NCBI GenBank assembly: GCA_024449915.1
Contig: JAMZAV010000308.1
Coordinates: forward strand, 310,001 to 374,000
Direction: 5' to 3'
Source of the DNA: Sweltsa coloradensis
Lineage: Eukaryota; Arthropoda; Insecta; Plecoptera; Chloroperlidae
DNA: 64,000 nt
Shown here: in pieces, positions 1 through 10,290 of the stretch
Numbering within the stretch: the stretch's first letter is position 1
How the letters are laid out: each line of letters starts with the position of its first letter
Position numbers and translations under genes: made by a program
The notes under the pieces: model-generated
The model's input: the letters and a program-made list of their open reading frames with translations, nothing else
Databases searched by the model: none
What the model was told of the DNA's origin: nothing

Positions 1-601
1 GTAATGGTGAATAATTTACATTATTCTTGATTTCCCGACGTAGCGTCATCACTCTGGATGACATTTCAAGGTTGTCAAGTTGTCAGCAATTGCTAAGCAT
101 GCCATAGACAATATGGCTGACTCAAGGCATGAGATTCTTTTTGATGAAACAAAAATAATTTGCCAAGAGTCTGCTTTCTGGCCTAGACTCATAAGGGAGT
201 CAATTGAAATTTCAAAAACACCTAACAATATGAATGGAGATGTAGGTGGTTACAAACTAAGTGATTCGTGGATTCCTGCCATTAATTTAATTAATCACCT
301 CTCAGCGGAGAAAATGCGTTCAAACCAAGAACTACCACCAGATCAACAACAGCATCAACAGCATCTTCATCCACAAGACCAACCTACACCACTACCACCA
401 CCTCCACAACCACCTCAACCACCACCACAACAACAACAACAACAACTAGAGCCGTCCACCGCCATCCTGGCAGTTCCAAGAAGAAGTGAACGTTTGCAAC
501 AGAGGCAAACAAACGAAAGACCAGCAGTCCCTTGAAAATGTCATCCACAGTGATGACGCTACGTCGGGAAATCAAGAATAATGTAAATTATTCACCATTA
601 C
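1..601. repeat. 70-bp inverted repeat flanking a Penelope-like C-terminus
   Basis: Bases 1-70 and 531-601 are reverse complements of one another along their whole length, with only one single-base indel and one substitution visible. The arms enclose about 460 bp that encode the end of a GIY-YIG-type retroelement protein. The left arm starts at the window edge and may continue beyond it. The stop codon of the enclosed ORF (533-535) lies inside the right arm. Penelope-like elements are known for terminal repeats that can be direct or inverted, so this could be an element boundary. A local inversion-duplication of a 3' end is the alternative. Confidence 0.85.
62..535 (+). pseudogene. Penelope-like element ORF, C-terminal fragment (partial)
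   Basis: The frame is open from 62, after a stop at 59-61, to a TGA at 533-535. About 70 residues near its start carry the pattern that ends GIY-YIG endonuclease proteins of Penelope-like retroelements: a histidine-containing AKHA stretch, the pair RLIRESIEI, then the NMNGDVGGYKLSDSW block. After that comes a low-complexity tail of glutamine and proline runs encoded by CAA/CCA/ACC triplets (about 345-447). The intact family has a reverse transcriptase domain followed by this endonuclease. None of the RT part is in the window, so this is a 5'-truncated copy or the end of an element that continues to the left. No ATG start is defensible. The family assignment is by motif memory only. A cellular protein sharing this tail is less likely. 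Confidence 0.62.
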
Positions 602-667
602 GACGCGACAAAACATCCCGTCAATGTTATAATTTCTCTTCAAATATATCGGGTCGCGAAAGTATAA

Positions 668-799
<132 letters not shown>

Positions 800-984
800 G
801 TTGTTGGTATTATCATTCGAAAAAATTAAAGCATTTTAGCATTTTATTTATGATTGACATGTGACAAGACGTAAAGTGAGAGCAACGCTGATTATTTTCA
901 AAGACACATTCTTGTACCACCACTAAAGCTGGGTTAACGCTTCCCGTAATCTGGTTTCGAGATCGTTAGTAAGTTTAAAGTCAT

Positions 985-1860
985 CTGACTAATTTCAGGC
1001 GAAACTCGATGAGCCAAGAACGTCTTCACACCATTTTCGCATTTGGGATAGAGTAGGGGCTGGAGCTATAGTCATGCCACTATACTCAAGGGCTCTTTGC
1101 ACCTCCTTATGTTAGGCCTACATATGTCTTACCTAGGCTATAGGGTGTGAGGGTAAATTGAAAAGGAACGTCCGATACGTATTTTATGAATTCTATTCGA
1201 GCATTCGCCTTTTTGACACAAAAACTTCAGTTAGGATTGGTACTTATGGGAATTCATCGTTAACCTCCCGGATTAGCGCCTCGCGTGCAACTAAGGACCA
1301 ATACTTTATATCGGTACAATAGATCATCTGATACATGTTCTATAACTATAATATTTCGCTGACCACAAAGATTGCAATACAATTGAGGCAACGAATTTAT
1401 CGTACCTAGGTCATTAAATGCGTAAGGCATCGAAGCTTTAGTGGAATATTGTCATTTTGTGAGGGAAGAAGTGGCACTTAAGTAGTTGATTGATTTCCAA
1501 CATAACTTGTTCGACCTCTCGCTCCATCTTTTGATAAATAGCGGCATTAGTATCACCTTTAACATACGACGCAGTTTCGGCTATTAAACTAAGATTCCTT
1601 ATTTTCTACGGCATGCTCTCGGCTTTCGTTTGGCCGCTAAGATAAGGTAACCATTCGGAGTCATTGATCAGTGCGAATATCGCCAAGGAAGCGCCACACA
1701 CTACTAAAGGAGGTTCGGAACAATCGTAATCCCGCACATCAATTACAGTTTAACAGGTTCAACAGAAAATCGTTACCCTTCTTTCTCTACTTGATGCTGC
1801 GGAGAAGATGATGTACTCGGGAGACTTAACCGGGGCTAAAGAATAAGAAAAATAGTGGAA
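985..1860 (-). pseudogene. Decayed minus-strand coding region, family not recognised
   Basis: Read on the minus strand, this stretch gives several consecutive blocks of non-repetitive protein-like sequence separated by single stops or frame changes. In order from the upstream (high-coordinate) end: a serine/proline-rich block ending near VEPVKL, a block containing DYDCSEPPLVVCGASLAI, one in-frame TAG, then a block containing YVKGDTNAAIYQKMEREVEQ, a block containing LPQLYCNLCGQRNIIVIEH, and a last block ending MRKWCEDVLGSSSFA. Base composition is visibly less AT-rich than the flanks. Individual open pieces are under 60 codons. It could be a degenerate transposon or other integrated gene, or exons of a real gene whose introns I cannot place. 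The in-frame stops favour decay. I do not recognise the family. Confidence 0.42.
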
Positions 1861-2213
1861 TTTAGACGGGGAGGGGGTGGAGTTCTTTCTATCAAGCTAC
1901 TTGGGTTTAGCGATTTTATCCCGGAAAATAAGAATCCGGTTCTGCTTGGAGTAGGATTAGAAGAAACACCTCGTGGCGATTTGACAAAGCGAAACTAAAC
2001 CTGAGTTTACGCGAACACACCAGACGCAAACTCTGTTTGCTGGTTTTAATATTCATATTTAATAATATAATTAACAAAATAATGTCTCTATTTTCATTAA
2101 CCATCATAATTATTTCAGATTATTCAGTATTATTACTTGTATTATTAATAAGAATGCACTGTAGACGTGAAATGGCTGTAAATTGTAAGCATGAGTTATT
2201 GTCATTTGTCAAC

Positions 2214-2440
2214 GACAGTGTTGGCTCGAGCGTTAAGCGCGCGACTCTGATTCGGGAGGTCGCGGGTTCAAATTTCGTCGAGACCGGCAATCCTGACTGA
2301 AGGTTTTTCCGACGTTTTCCTCAGTTGTTGATGCGGGATTGAGTAATCTCAAACAGCCCTCAACTCCAATATACCTATTCAGACACCTGAAGAGGGGCAT
2401 TGCATTGCACCCATCCGGCTGCCCACGAAAAGTTATGATT
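2214..2440 (+). mobile_element. tRNA-derived SINE, copy 1
   Basis: The head (2222-2290) is tRNA-like, with an A-box-like GGCTCGAGCGTTAAG and a B-box-like GGGTTCAAATTTCG. The body continues with TGACTGAAGG, a CTCAGT motif, an ACTCCAAT motif and a CCTGAAGAGGGG motif. The same order of blocks recurs at 6040-6300, which establishes a repeat family. The implied anticodon loop centres on CTG, so a tRNA-Gln-like ancestor is possible. This copy has a degraded B box. Confidence 0.75.
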
Positions 2441-2698
2441 ATTATATTTATTTTGTCGATCATCATTATCATAAGCATATTTATGTAACTGTGATTGTGA
2501 TTGTGTGATTGTCAATGTATATTTTAAATTGCGATTTTACAAATTAAATGGATTATCATGTACGAATAGTACAATCAATTACGTTATGACAAATATTTAT
2601 GCTGCCTTTATATAATGAAGCACATCTTAGTTTTGAATGATGTGAATGGTGGCAATTCCTCAGTGGCATAGTTTGATTATCTTGTTCATTTTGGCATG

Positions 2699-2699
<1 letters not shown>

Positions 2700-2742
<43 letters not shown>

Positions 2743-2761
2743 GTGTTGTTGTTGTTTGTTG
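2700..2761. repeat. (GTT)n microsatellite
   Basis: Nearly pure GTT triplets with one GTGTGTT interruption near the end. A sister tract occurs at 16386-16429. Confidence 0.95.
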
Positions 2762-3004
2762 TGTCTTCTAGCGGTGGTATGAACCCTTCCGCTGATTTGG
2801 CATGCTTAAAAAATTATTCTGCAATCGCTATTGCGACGTCACCTAGTATAGCGAAGCGTAACACACACTTACACACGTAACATACACTTAAAAACGTTAA
2901 ATAAGTGAAATATCGGTTATTCTATTATTATATTATATTAAATAAATAAAATTAAAATAAATATATCAGTTGCTCACTATGTCAATTCCTTGTAGGTCAG
3001 TCGG

Positions 3005-3066
3005 TGATTTCCTTACCGTCTATCCTATTCAGTTGAAAAACTGATTTATAAAGGAGGACAAACGTT
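3005..3066 (+). repeat. Hairpin-core interspersed repeat, copy 1
   Basis: The core reads TCTATCCTATTCAGTT, a short A-rich loop, AACTGATTTA, then an AAAGGAGGACA block, so CAGTT/AACTG and the outer TCC/GGA bases can pair. The same core recurs at about 13706, 34234 and 50395, always with ACAAA or CTAAATAA sequence after it. It looks like the conserved end of an unidentified interspersed element. Confidence 0.6.
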
Positions 3067-3409
3067 TTTATCTTTATCATCCAGGCCCATAGTTCCTTAA
3101 ATTGTTCATAACTATTCCTCCTCTCTTTAGAGAAAAATCTTTCGCTTCGGAAAACATATCCTATCAAAGTAATTGAACCGTTGTATATCCCATGGCACGG
3201 GAGGTCAAATCAACATTCAAATGGTCATTGTTTTCGTATTGGACAAAGAGAACGACAGTTATTCAAAGCATGAGTGGCCGTTGAACAATTCAAGAGGAAG
3301 ATAACAGTGCAAATTGAATTTCAAATTCATAGGCCTTTACACAAAGTTGCTGTTGCTTGCTATTACATAAGATGGTAATTTTATTTTCTTGATCTATTAC
3401 TCTACTATG

Positions 3410-3530
3410 AGATGCCCGCATCTAGTGGGCAAGTGGTAAAATAATTAAACCATACATGGCTGGACTACAAAGTCCTCTCAAATCGGCTTGGCGGGGAGCA
3501 GGGTAAAATGCACCTCTGCAGGTAACTAAT
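3410..3530 (+). repeat. Possible degraded tRNA-like SINE head
   Basis: TGGGCAAGTGGTAAAAT resembles an A box, and CTCTCAAATCGGC sits where a B box would be expected, but the B box is poor. I see no second copy in the window. This is low-grade evidence. Confidence 0.22.
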
Positions 3531-3786
3531 AAGGTAATGTCGTAAATATATTGTCGAAATATAGCTAACTATAATTTATATCAGACATTCCCAGCAATCA
3601 TGTATTGCAATTCAAAATAACCTAAAACAACTGGTTTGCCGATGAGTAGACATGTATCGAAACGGCAGCCTCGTAAGTCACACAACCTAAAAAAATCGAG
3701 AAAGTTTGGTTTGCCTATTGTGCCGCCAAGTATTACTTCAATAATTGAAATAAACCAAAAATAACTATTTTAAGGAAGATAAAATA

Positions 3787-3876
3787 TCCTCCGGGCCAAA
3801 TTTGAACGAGCGACCTAAGGATCACTATTGAATTGCCTTGTACAGTCCACCGCTCTACCAACTGAGCTACCGGAGG
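3787..3876 (-). tRNA. tRNA-Tyr (GTA) with intron, possibly degenerate
   Basis: On the minus strand the ends form a perfect 7-bp acceptor stem (CCTCCGG with CCGGAGG) with discriminator A. The A box TAGCTCAGTTGGTAGAGC is canonical. The anticodon is GTA within GGACTGTA, followed by about 17 extra bases before ATCCTTAGGTCGC, which matches the 3' half of metazoan tRNA-Tyr; an intron at this position is normal for tRNA-Tyr. The total of 90 nt fits 73 plus 17. A run of four T residues lies within ten bases after the 3' end and can serve as a Pol III terminator. The weaknesses are a mismatch in the anticodon stem and a poor T stem around TTCAAAT, so it may be a decaying copy. Confidence 0.8.
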
Positions 3877-3972
3877 AATTGCATTTCAGTTACGAACGAC
3901 ATAATTTGTTTGAAGAGTGGCGCTAATAATCTTTGCTGTTAAAGCGCGGTAAAACTACTAATACTAACACCC

Positions 3973-4083
3973 ACATCATGTACACCATACGCATCATGTA
4001 CGCATCATGTACACAGTACACCATACGCATCATGTACACAGTACACCATACGCATCATGTACGCATCATGTACAACATGATGC
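3973..4083. repeat. Minisatellite of a CATCATGTAC-containing unit
   Basis: Imperfect tandem array built from GTACACCATACGCATCAT and the shorter GTACGCATCAT, with about four to five units in alternating order. The array ends in the reverse-complement-like ACAACATGATGC. Confidence 0.85.
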
Positions 4084-6039
4084 AAAATATTGTATAATAC
4101 CAAAAATATGTATTCTGTTTTATCATTTTTTATTATAACTGAAAATGATGAGAGTGTTTTTTAAACGTGCAATTGCATCACATTACGTTAAAGGCTATAG
4201 CCACCGGCGTGATTGTCATTATTTATAAGTTACAGGTTACATAGAAGGCATTATATTTCACCAAGAGCAAGTCAAAGCTGAAAGATACATCTTATCACTG
4301 TGTGCAGATTATGATCTTCATCTACAAATGTTCGTTTAACAGAATTTTATAATAAAGCAAAGTACTAGAATTTAAAATTGAAATAACACAAAATATAATG
4401 ACGTTTTGAGCCCACGCCTCGTGATTTATACGCAACCCACACCACAACACATTAATATGGATTGAAATTTACATTTTTATTATAATAATGTTTTTGCTTT
4501 TTACCTAATCCTGATTCATGCTCATAGCGTTAAAACCAGTGATGACAAGGTCAATTCTATTAATGGTCAGCATGCACATCCAAGCTACGAAGCCTGCATT
4601 ACACATCCCCATTGCATATCCGCTAGCGGTTTAGCTGCGATAATTGCCAATTATCGGGAGGGGAGATAATTTAAATAGTTTTTCTCACCGGGAGAGTCGA
4701 AGGTCCGTCCACCCCCGGATATTGTCAAATCAGCAGACTATAGCCCTTGCTCGCAATTAATATAAAATGCAGTTTAATTAATAATTGTGAACACTTCAGT
4801 TACGATTCGTGATTAGTATGATGCAATTTGTGAGATTAAAAAGGTGCGGAAATTGTGTTATTTATTTTCGAACCAATTATAGTAAATCTGCATCCAGCGT
4901 CCGGTGTTTCGCTTTCAAATGTGTTATTCAATAATCTTGTATCGTTATTGGAAAAAACACGTATCATTCATTATTTTATTTTTTAGTGATGAGTTCTTAC
5001 GTACTTCCTCAAAATTTGAACTTTGTTTTAATCACCATTATAATTATAATTTAATCAAAATAATGTAGTTAATATTTTATCATTCGGTACTTATTTGTGA
5101 GACGTAACAAAGATTTGAGTTGAGCATAAAATTGCCACACATATAAGACACATCTCATAGTGTAGATAAAAAAGAAGTCATCTTCATGAACAATTGTTTC
5201 GTTTGAAAACTTTCAAGTTTCAGTCGCTCTTTCTCTTGTCGTGAGCATCGTCCGAAGTATGCGTTAAACTTCTTCCGCATCGGAAGATAGTTTTACAAAA
5301 ACACACGAGTTGAAGGTATTCTTACACAATTGTAGAAGTACGACGTATGTGGTTAGACGTGCATACGCTATGATCGTTGTCAAGTAGAACTTAGAACTCC
5401 TTTTACCAGAGAGAGAGAGAGAGAGACAAACCAGGTTTAGAATATTTCATAATGTGACATGGTATCATTTAGTAATTAAATTCATCTCACCCAAGTTGTG
5501 ATTATAGTTGAACGAAAACTTTCTGACTCATTAACTGCTACTCAACACGGTTTGTGTGACTACTGATTACCCCACTTGAAGTCATAACTGACTAGAAATT
5601 ATTTACAAACTACTGGCAACGTGACACAATTACGCTAAGTACTTTCTGTACTTTGTTCGTTGGAGAAAATTTATCTTTCAGATTATCTTCACAACTATTC
5701 CATTTTATTAATTATATCTCCATTATTATTCTGAGTCGGTACCACATTTGTGTAACACAAAATAGGCTATGTTTGTTGTTAATTATCTGCACGTTTTATT
5801 TAATTATCGTATAATTCAATATTCTACATGAACTTAATAAGTATGTATTGTTCTACAGTCTACACCATCTACATCTGAAATCATTTTAAGCAAGCTCATA
5901 CCTTTGATAAGATCCTTGTATTCGAATCCAACTTCTTATGCACAAATTATTCAATACATTTTTTCAATGTAATACTTCACATTCTCATTTGATACAAGAG
6001 AGAATGTATAGTTGGATTATAATTTCAGAGGTGAACACC
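4084..6039. other. No recognisable gene
   Basis: AT-rich sequence with only short open frames. The single item I notice is a short (GA)n tract at about 5406-5427. I see no tRNA-like boxes, coding blocks or long repeats here. Confidence 0.6.
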
Positions 6040-6300
6040 GATGGGGTGGCTCAAGCGTAAAGCGCGCGACTCTGATTCGGGAGGTCCCGGGTTCGAATCC
6101 CGTCGAGACCGGCAATCCAGACTGAAGGTTTTCCCCGAGGTTTACTCAGTCGTGATTGCAAATGCAAAGAATTGAGTCCCTTCAACAGCCTCGAGCATCT
6201 AGCATCACTTGACAAGTGTCCTAACTCCAATTACCTAGTTAGTCACCTGAAGAGGGTCACACCCATTGATATTAAACCCCTATAGTAGGCTGCTTACGCA
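6040..6300 (+). mobile_element. tRNA-derived SINE, copy 2 (better preserved)
   Basis: The head (6044-6115) contains GGTGGCTCAAGCGTAAAGCG as A-box region and a perfect B box, GGGTTCGAATCCCG. The possible anticodon arm is CGA-CTCTGAT-TCG. The body then matches the 2214-2440 copy block by block (ACTGAAGGTTTTCC, ACTCAGT, ACTCCAAT, CACCTGAAGAGGG) with a small internal insertion here. The intact Pol III boxes suggest it is younger than the first copy or was transcriptionally competent on insertion. Confidence 0.8.
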
Positions 6301-7149
6301 GTCTCTATACCTTCCGCACAGCGCGAGACGAGCAATTGAACTCAACGCCCATTTCAGATGCGATTTGGTTTTAATTTATGCATTTTTAATGCATAAAGTC
6401 TTTTACTGATCGTTTGATATGTTTTAGCTTTGCAGCATGTATTAAACAAAAGAAACATACGAAGTGATTGCATAGGAATTTAGTAATATTTGTGTTAAAG
6501 GCTATTATGCTTACTGTCAACCTGGCGGCAATCTTGAGAACTATTTTGCCACAATCGCCACATTTGATATAACATGTAACTGTCATTTAAGAGGCTTCTA
6601 ATGTACGAATGACACGACTGTGTCTGCCATTATATAGGATGTCTATGGTCACACCGGCTAGCTCGGAAGTGTACCCTACAGCGGGCATCCTTACGAAAAA
6701 AGTGTTGTTTATTTTCGGAGGTGAACATTCATGAACATGAACATGTACATTGTACGACAGTTGAGCTTAATTCAATTTAAATACAATTTTTGTTAATCGT
6801 CTAAATTGATCCGATTTATATTTATTTGAGATGAAAAGCGGAAACTGTATATTTGAATTAACATTATGCTCTAAAACATTATCTTATTTAAGATTCTAAT
6901 TTTGTTTTTTACATATTTTTCATAACGCCCAAAAAATGTTGTATAATCGAACTATGGTCGATTGAAAACATCAATAAAAAATTACATATTTTGCCGATTT
7001 TCATTTTGCAATTGTTCGTCGTGTATTGTGAATTTCCTTCAAAATGGTTGGACATTGTGAAACGGGAACTGTAAGTAAATCCAATGAATTATCTACTTCA
7101 TTAGAATCGCGTCGACAAAGATCAGTCTAGCCGTAGTCAATGGACATAC
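6301..7149. other. No firm gene; one possible first exon
   Basis: Mostly AT-rich. At 7044-7070 a short frame starting CAAAATGG runs nine codons (MVGHCETGT) straight into a consensus donor GTAAGT at 7071. With no identifiable partner exon this is only a possibility. Confidence 0.25.
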
Positions 7150-7515
7150 TCGGTCAGAAATGCTGTTTCATTGTCCCCTCTCAGAGTTCCTTCTCGTTCT
7201 ACTCGGCAGTGTAAGCTGTTTCATGTCTCAACTCTCCGTCCATCAGCCACACCCTTCATTCGTCTTCCAACAACTTTTAACTTCATTTCGAAATCTGCGT
7301 CAATTGACATTTTTTGCTAATACCTATCCGCCTTTCCTGTCATCACTTCGGCATCTCACACATCATTAATCAGCTATAGGTAGGCTTTCGTTTAATATTT
7401 AATGCTATGTTGTTTTATTGTGTATTGTCATATGTAATATATTTTTGAATTTGTATGTTAAATTGCAGCAATACTGTTCTGAAGTAGGAACAAACAAATA
7501 AATAAAATTAATATA
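7150..7515 (+). mobile_element. LINE 3' end fragment (C-terminus of ORF2 plus 3' UTR)
   Basis: A frame through 7165-7310 reads in the style of a LINE reverse transcriptase C-terminus: VPSRSTRQCKLFHV, then LRPSATPFIRLPTTFN. One extra T in the run near 7310 breaks the frame before the final segment, which ends LSSLRHLTHH. A T-rich 3' region follows and ends in AACAAATAAATAAA, typical of a 3' tail. The upstream RT domain is missing, so the copy is 5'-truncated and frameshifted. Assignment is by pattern only. Confidence 0.5.
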
Positions 7516-7800
7516 ACATTGTTTTGAAACAACCATAAAAACATCATTAGTTAAAAAAATTTAATTTACCTTCCTGCATGGTCACATTTTAATGAATGAA
7601 TATTCGATATAAAATTGATGGCGAATTAGACTTATATACTTTGAGGAGTTTTCCGTCGGCATCATCACAAACAGCTACAAGTCTTTCAAATTACCTTGTG
7701 CGTCACCAAGTGAGCCCGCGGCCAGCAAACTTCCACAGCGCGATACAGCGCTACCCACTTTGTAGGGAGCTCGTGACGTGCAGTCCGGCCCTGATTGCCG

Positions 7801-7806
7801 TTGTCC

Positions 7807-7885
<79 letters not shown>

Positions 7886-7901
7886 GGTCGGTCGGTCGGT
7901 C
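7801..7901. repeat. (TGTC)n then (GGTC)n microsatellite
   Basis: About 84 bp of pure TGTC repeats change abruptly to four or five GGTC units. This single-step unit change suggests expansion from one mutated repeat. The long cysteine/valine and threonine/aspartate ORFs across it are artefacts. Confidence 0.97.
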
Positions 7902-7919
7902 AGTTTGGTGCGACAGTGG

Positions 7920-9520
7920 CACAATGCTAATCTTAAAATATTTTTTTTGTTATTTGAATTCCCTTTAAAAATCAAGAAACCGAGAAAAGGTTCTATCGTG
8001 GAGAACTGAACACAAATTCTCTCATGCACACAGGAAGTGATAGAAATAAATGAATGTTTGTTTTCACTAGATTAAAAAACATAAAAACACAAATTAAAAT
8101 TTATTTACAGAATGTAACCCCAGAATTTTTAATTAATTAATGATAAATTGATAAAATGCAGTGATTTAAAAATAATTTCAATCAAGATAGACGAACGATA
8201 TTATTTACATTTATTAAATAATGTTATGCGAACGTTTCATGACGATTGTAATTGGATACCAATATTTGCTAAACTCGTTGGCATTATTTACATTTTCGGG
8301 ACTTACATGGTAAATTATATAGAAACACATTTTTAATGAAAATTACGAGAAACCAAACCACATCAAAGATTAACATCCAATCGTTGATATTAAACGGAAT
8401 GACACAAATGGAATTAATATATGCATACTCCCTTCAGAAAAAGTAATTTAAGTAGGTGTAAGCTAGCCTCTCTCCGTCCCCTTACTTGTAATTCAACTGA
8501 AGTACTTAACTTGTTACATTTAAATTACATATCGACATCTCAATCTTTCAATAAAGTTTCCATTGCGCCTTGCATCAACATTATTAAAACTTGTACGAAC
8601 TTTGTTGGTAGTTAAGTTAATATTATGCGTAACAATTTGTAGACAATAGTATGCCGTTTTCAGGCACCCACCAACTAACTTGCCTTCAAACAATCGCGGC
8701 AAGTGTCAGCGAACTAGGAGTTAGGAAATCGCTCCGAGGGCATGAAGTATCTCATTGACATCGTAGCACATCAAAGTGCTGGCCGCCGCAACCACACAAC
8801 CAGCTGTAATGGCAATCAAATGAACTACAGATGGTCGTGGCACGGGGTTAAATTGATACAGAATTCTAGCAGAGAGCTGCGAGGTGTTACATTTCGGGAC
8901 AACACCTGCAGAATGTCTTTTTTAGGGGGGTTTCGAAAGAACTTATTACCGATGCTTTAACATGTATTTATTGGTGTTTTTTTTTATTATTATATAAATG
9001 CTGTTTTTATTTTAAAATTACTAATATTTTTATAGTGGTTAAATTCAATGTATTATTTCGATCTGAGAAATGTTTTAAGGTATGATGATAGTTTGTTTTG
9101 ATGATAATTATTATGATTATTTTTCCCTACAGCAGGCCCTATTGTGTTTTACTGTTGAGTTTTAAAGCCTAGTTTCTTTTATTAATTATATTTTCTTGAT
9201 TATTATTAATTATTATGCCAAGCGCATCATTAATTTTTGTTATTTTGTATTTTTTTAAGGGATATCACACACAATTGCTCGTTGTGATATTGCTGGTGAT
9301 AATAATTATTGTGGACCAATAAAAATCAATGAATAATATAAATAAATAATAATCATAACTCATTTCCAACTGTGTCGGTTGAATGGTGCACTGCACTGCG
9401 TCGCTTGCAAATGAAATTGTTTCCAACTTTTTTGGTCGGTGTTTTCTATTTAAAAATACCAGTCTCTATACGTACAACATCAACTATGAGTAAATCAAGT
9501 AGATCATACTTTAACATACT
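7920..9520. other. No recognisable gene upstream of the promoter
   Basis: AT-rich sequence with poly-T/poly-A stretches. I find no coding block, RNA gene or repeat pair that I can support. Confidence 0.55.
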
Positions 9521-9539
9521 TCCGGTCGAGAGAGTACGT

Positions 9540-9756
9540 GACTAAAATCCCTTGTTAGTTCAAGCTACTAAGTGTAGAGAGAACCACTGTGATTGGATGA
9601 CTTCTGGTCACACGTCATCAATGAACGAATGGCAATTGTGACGTCGCTGATTGGTCACGTGGGATGGAACACCTATTTGTCATCAGTCGCGCTCAGGGTC
9701 TCGTTGGAATAGGAAGCAACCGTCGAAGAGGAACACATTCGACACCAGGCCGCATC
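9540..9756 (+). promoter_or_regulatory. Promoter and 5' UTR of the glycoprotein gene
   Basis: Within 80 bp there is an inverted CCAAT box (ATTGG 9592-9596), a half CRE (ACGTCA 9612-9617), a CRE-like TGACGTC (9639-9645), a second ATTGG (9650-9654) and, one base later, the E-box CACGTG (9656-9661). The stretch is less AT-rich than the flanks and ends 95 bases before the start codon at 9757. CCAAT, CRE and E-box in this order are typical of NF-Y, CREB/ATF and bHLH-ZIP driven promoters. The close ATTGG-T-CACGTGGG arrangement is near, but one base short of, the ER-stress element ERSE-II. No TATA box is evident. The start site probably lies around 9670-9710. Confidence 0.6.
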
Positions 9757-9805
9757 ATGTTGAGGAATTTCATTACCAGCATCCTCAAGATAGCCACGAT
9801 TCTGC
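9757..9805 (+). CDS. Exon 1 of a predicted small membrane glycoprotein
   Basis: The first coding exon starts at the ATG in GCATCATGT and encodes 16 residues plus one base (MLRNFITSILKIATIL, then C). It ends at a consensus donor, CTGC|GTGAGT. The one leftover base is completed by the two bases that open the exon at 15079, giving a leucine and an uninterrupted hydrophobic run across the junction (ATILLVVMLSLC). That run is the signal peptide or signal anchor. Phase, donor, acceptor and hydrophobicity all agree, which is why I join these two pieces although 5.27 kb separates them. A promoter-like cluster lies immediately upstream. Confidence 0.7.
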
Positions 9806-10290
9806 GTGAGTAAAACATATTTTGTTTCGGCCTTAGAGATATACTATTATAGGTGCTTTATAAGGAGCTTCATTGCTTATTATTCTTTGCACAAGATACA
9901 AAGTTTTTTCTTCATATTCATTTTACGTGGCTTTTCTATTTTATTTATCCATAGTTAACATTTTAACTCAAAGTTAGTTCGGGATTTTCTTCGATACTTT
10001 ACTTCTGTTGTATTCTCTGATTGTTGGGATTGTTGATGTTTCCGGACTTACTCACACTCATGTATATAGTTCATTTTTATCAGTTTTTCTCGCAGTACTT
10101 TCTCCAAACTGCTTATTTATTCTTCTTAAAATATTTACAAATTATTATTTAAATTTCGTAAATGAAAGTACACTTTTGCAATTTTATATTTTGTTGCTTG
10201 TTTATCCCTCGGCGAAAGTTGGTTTATTTAATTGATGTTTCTCATTATGGCTACCCTCATATTCGTAAGTGGGATAGTTTTATCCATTAA

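Noticed and set aside
384..575. Minus-strand ORF rich in valine over the CAA/CCA tract
   Set aside because: It is the reverse reading of the Q/P codon repeat of the plus-strand GIY-YIG-type ORF and has no independent support.
2222..2295. Functional tRNA gene
   Set aside because: No 7-bp acceptor stem, and the sequence continues into a body shared with 6040-6300, so it is a SINE head.
3973..4083. CRISPR-like array
   Set aside because: The units abut without unique spacers and vary in length; this is a minisatellite, and the DNA is of animal type.
7596..8029. Three long ORFs across the TGTC tract
   Set aside because: A tetranucleotide repeat without stops is open in several frames at once; the flanks show no coding character.
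9639..9661. A true ERSE-II site
   Set aside because: The spacing and core are one base short of ATTGGNCCACG; I keep it only as a near match.
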